From Pelagimonas phthalicica (GTDB lineage: Bacteria; Pseudomonadota; Alphaproteobacteria; Rhodobacterales; Rhodobacteraceae): a stretch of DNA of 64,000 nt. Under the pieces are notes generated by a model. It saw nothing but the letters and a program-made list of their open reading frames with translations, was not told the DNA's origin and ran no database searches. Position numbers and translations under genes: made by a program. The stretch is taken from assembly GCF_004364805.1 (NCBI RefSeq), contig NZ_SOAP01000001.1:1-64000 (forward strand), in the 5' to 3' direction. Each line of letters starts with the position of its first letter. Position 1 is the first letter of the stretch. Shown one piece after another: positions 62,058-64,000 of this stretch.

Positions 62058-63251
62058 GTGAGCAGTACCATCGTTCTGGGGGCCGGCATTGTCGGCATCA
62101 GCACCGCCCTTGCGCTACAGGCGCGGGGGCTGGACGTCTTGGTTATTGACCGCAAAGCGCCGGGTCAGGAAACCAGTTTTGGCAATGCGGGGGTGATCCA
62201 GAACGAGGCGCGCGCGCCCTATGCTTTTCCGCGTGCGCCGCTGACTTTGCTGACCTATGCGCTGGGGCGCAGCAATGACGTTATTTTTGACCTGCCCGCC
62301 CTGCCCGGCATGGCCAATGCTTTGGCACAGTATTTCTGGCAATCCGCCCCGCGGCGACACGCCGATATTTCGCGCCACTACGCCGAACTGGTTGCGCAAG
62401 CAACGTCAGACCATGCAGCGCTGATCACCGCCTCCGGCGCGGAACACTTGTTGTGCAAATCCGGCTTGGGCGAGATTTTCACAAATCAAAAGGCATTCGA
62501 GGCGCGTGCGCTAGAGGCAGAGCAATTTGGCAAAACCCACGAGCTCGCCATGACCACTGTCGATGGCACGCAAATTGCCGCTGAGGAGGGGCTGACCAAG
62601 GCACCTGCCGGGGCTGTTCTGTGGCGCGATACATGGCATGTGCGCGATCCCGGTGCCCTGGTTACCGCCTATGCCAAACACTTCATCCGCAATGGCGGGC
62701 GCGTGGAGCAGGCGGACATCACTGCGCTGAGCCCCGCCGGGAGCGCGTGGAAAGTAAACACCACATCAATCAGCTATGACGCGAAACACGTTGTAGTCGC
62801 GCTAGGCCCCTGGTCGCCAAACCTGCTGGCCCCGCTGGGATATCGCATCCCCATGGTCATGAAGCGCGGCTACCACGCTCACTACAATCACGAAACCGAA
62901 TTGTCGCGCCCCTACCTCTTTGCGCAAGAGGGACTTGTGCTGTCTTCCATGAATGCAGGGTTGCGTGTAACAACTGGAGCGCATCTGACAGATTTTGACC
63001 GACCACAAAAACTGCACCAACTCAAAGCAGGGCTCAAGGCCATATCCGGTTATATTTCTCTGACCGACCGAGTACCTGAGCAGCAATGGCATGGTACAAG
63101 ACCCTGTTTGCCCGGAATGCTGCCATTGGTCGGCCCAGCGCCAAAGCATCAGGGCCTTTGGTTTAACTTTGGCCACGGGCACCAAGGCTTGACCCTCGGC
63201 CCCACCACAGGAAAACGCCTTGCCGCGTTGTTTGAACTGGCGGCAGACTAA
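62058..63251 (+). CDS. FAD-dependent D-amino-acid dehydrogenase-like oxidoreductase
   Basis: This 397-residue DAO-fold flavoprotein has the N-terminal FAD motif IVLGAGIVGISTALALQARG with VIDR. SFGNAGVIQ and the C-terminal LVGPAPKHQGLWFNFGHGHQG are typical of DadA-like amino acid dehydrogenases. It probably oxidises an amino acid or amine released by the preceding hydrolases to an imine, which RidA clears. The start is GTG at 62058, 4 bp after the RidA stop. It closes the operon; an imperfect GGGC/GCCC hairpin follows within 50 bp. Confidence 0.9.
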   Translation: MSSTIVLGAGIVGISTALALQARGLDVLVIDRKAPGQETSFGNAGVIQNEARAPYAFPRAPLTLLTYALGRSNDVIFDLPALPGMANALAQYFWQSAPRRHADISRHYAELVAQATSDHAALITASGAEHLLCKSGLGEIFTNQKAFEARALEAEQFGKTHELAMTTVDGTQIAAEEGLTKAPAGAVLWRDTWHVRDPGALVTAYAKHFIRNGGRVEQADITALSPAGSAWKVNTTSISYDAKHVVVALGPWSPNLLAPLGYRIPMVMKRGYHAHYNHETELSRPYLFAQEGLVLSSMNAGLRVTTGAHLTDFDRPQKLHQLKAGLKAISGYISLTDRVPEQQWHGTRPCLPGMLPLVGPAPKHQGLWFNFGHGHQGLTLGPTTGKRLAALFELAAD

Positions 63252-63356
63252 AGAAGGCAGATAAGGGCTGCGTTCTTGGCAAACGCCCACTCATGAAGCG
63301 ACCGCTCAACTTGGCCAGCGACATTTCTGGTCAAGAAAACATGATGCAATTAGAAG

Positions 63357-63446
63357 TGGCGGAGGCTCAGGGATTCGAACCCTGGGAGGACTTTCACCCT
63401 CGCCGGTTTTCAAGACCGGTGCATTCGACCACTCTGCCAAACCTCC
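63357..63446 (-). tRNA. tRNA-Ser (UGA anticodon)
   Basis: Read on the - strand, this 90-nt gene has a 7-bp acceptor stem (GGAGGTT with AGCCTCC), discriminator G and an encoded CCA. The T arm has GTTCGAATC, and the anticodon stem CCGGT/ACCGG carries loop CTTGAAA with anticodon UGA. A long variable arm (CGAGGGTGAAAGTCCTCC) marks it as a class II serine tRNA reading UCA-type codons. Confidence 0.96.
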
Positions 63447-63660
63447 GCGTTCGACCTCTTTAGACAGGCCTTTGCGATTCTAAAAGTACCAATGCGGGAA
63501 AATCTGCCGATTGATAAACTGCAGGCTTTTCATATGAGCCTCAACAGGTTAATGTGAAGCCAAATATGGGCCGAAAGAGCCCGTTTGAGGCAGTAAAAGA
63601 CCGGAAAATCCGGCTAAACAGTGCGGCAACGCCCGCGCGAACACAGGCATGAGGCACGGC

Positions 63661-64000
63661 ATGAGCGGGAAAATTTCGCCCAAGTACAACCGGATTCTGC
63701 GCGCGACTGTTGCGCTAACAAGCTTTTTGCTGCTTTCGGCCTGCGCCGACGGCCAAATGCCCGGTTTCCTGCAACCCAAGGCGGGCGGCAGCGAGGATCT
63801 GGTGGCGCGTGCCGCGACATCCGGCGCGACGACGGAACGCGATGTCGAAGCCCCGGACATATTCCAAGCCACAGAAGCCGGTCTTTGGGATGGTCGCCCG
63901 TCATTGGGTGGTGTCTGGGTGGCGCATCCAGATGTAACAGACCCGGAACGTGCCATTATTCGTAACGAAGCCAATGGGAAATTCGTGATCGGAGCGCTGT
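63661..64000 (+). CDS. Outer-membrane lipoprotein, 5' part (SPOR-type candidate)
   Basis: This gene runs off the right edge after about 113 residues. It has a lipoprotein signal peptide: basic KISPKYNRILR, hydrophobic core and lipobox LLSAC with the lipidated Cys near residue 32. Then comes a low-complexity linker and the segment GLWDGRPSLGGVWVAHPDV. I recall similar sequences at the start of SPOR-domain lipoproteins of roseobacters, but no SPOR domain is visible in this part. ATG at 63661 is preferred; one at 63649 is also in frame. Confidence 0.75.
   Translation, partial: MSGKISPKYNRILRATVALTSFLLLSACADGQMPGFLQPKAGGSEDLVARAATSGATTERDVEAPDIFQATEAGLWDGRPSLGGVWVAHPDVTDPERAIIRNEANGKFVIGAL

Noticed and set aside
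1-64000. Mobile elements, CRISPR arrays, prophage or integrative element borders
   Set aside because: No transposase, integrase, spaced repeats or terminal inverted repeats were seen; the single tRNA has no flanking repeat within the window.

Overview
The window looks like a chromosomal stretch of a Rhodobacterales (Roseobacter-group) alphaproteobacterium. The reasons are the high G+C coding style, a hup/hyp gene order matching that known from Rhodobacter capsulatus (hupTUV-hypF-hupSLC-hupDFGHJK-hypAB-hupR-hypCDE), a form I coxMSL CO dehydrogenase operon, several TRAP and ABC uptake systems, and an alphaproteobacterial tRNA-Ser(UGA). No insertion sequence, phage gene, CRISPR array or replication origin is visible.

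Layout. (1) 1-12116, inositol catabolism: the 3' end of an iolC-DUF2090 fusion, then iolD, iolE, a PhyH-type dioxygenase, iolB, a hydroxypyruvate-isomerase-like TIM barrel and a LacI regulator on +. Two Gfo/Idh/MocA dehydrogenases follow on -. Divergent from them is a second lower-branch set (PfkB kinase, IolB-like isomerase, class II aldolase), with a perfect 16-bp LacI-type palindrome in the divergent promoter. (2) 12214-20713, CO oxidation: an MHYT-LytTR regulator followed by coxM, S, L, D, E, F, a 33-codon ORF and coxG. A direct repeat with 21-bp spacing lies in front of coxM. (3) 20814-21413, a rhomboid protease. (4) 21474-40848, all on -: a complete uptake [NiFe] hydrogenase system with an O2-tolerant-type HupSL, the cytochrome b HupC, the H2-sensing HupUV/HupT/HupR circuit and all Hyp and Hup maturation factors. 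(5) 41204-49086 on -: an ApnO-like dehydrogenase, a DUF1537 kinase, a RuBisCO-like protein, a TRAP transporter and a GntR regulator, which together match a D-apionate-type pathway. (6) 49228-51218: a divergent MFS exporter / Rrf2 regulator pair. (7) 51235-63251: a divergent GntR regulator and a ten-cistron-style operon (dipeptide-type ABC transporter, gamma-glutamyltransferase, M20 hydrolase, amidase, RidA, FAD amino-acid dehydrogenase) for an unidentified gamma-glutamyl or amide compound. (8) 63357-64000: tRNA-Ser and the start of a lipoprotein.

How it works together. The cell appears to be a scavenging heterotroph. It takes up polyols, branched sugar acids and peptide-like compounds, and can supplement respiration with electrons from CO and H2; the two gas-oxidation systems sit next to each other in convergent orientation. 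Intercistronic stem-loops recur just after high-dose genes (coxL, hupC, dctP, the ABC solute-binding protein), which suggests segmental control of transcript levels. The most interesting leads are the LytTR-type repeats at the CO regulator/coxM junction, the small ORF between coxF and coxG, the oxygenase embedded in the inositol operon, the duplicated kinase/isomerase/aldolase module, and the gamma-glutamyl operon of unknown substrate.
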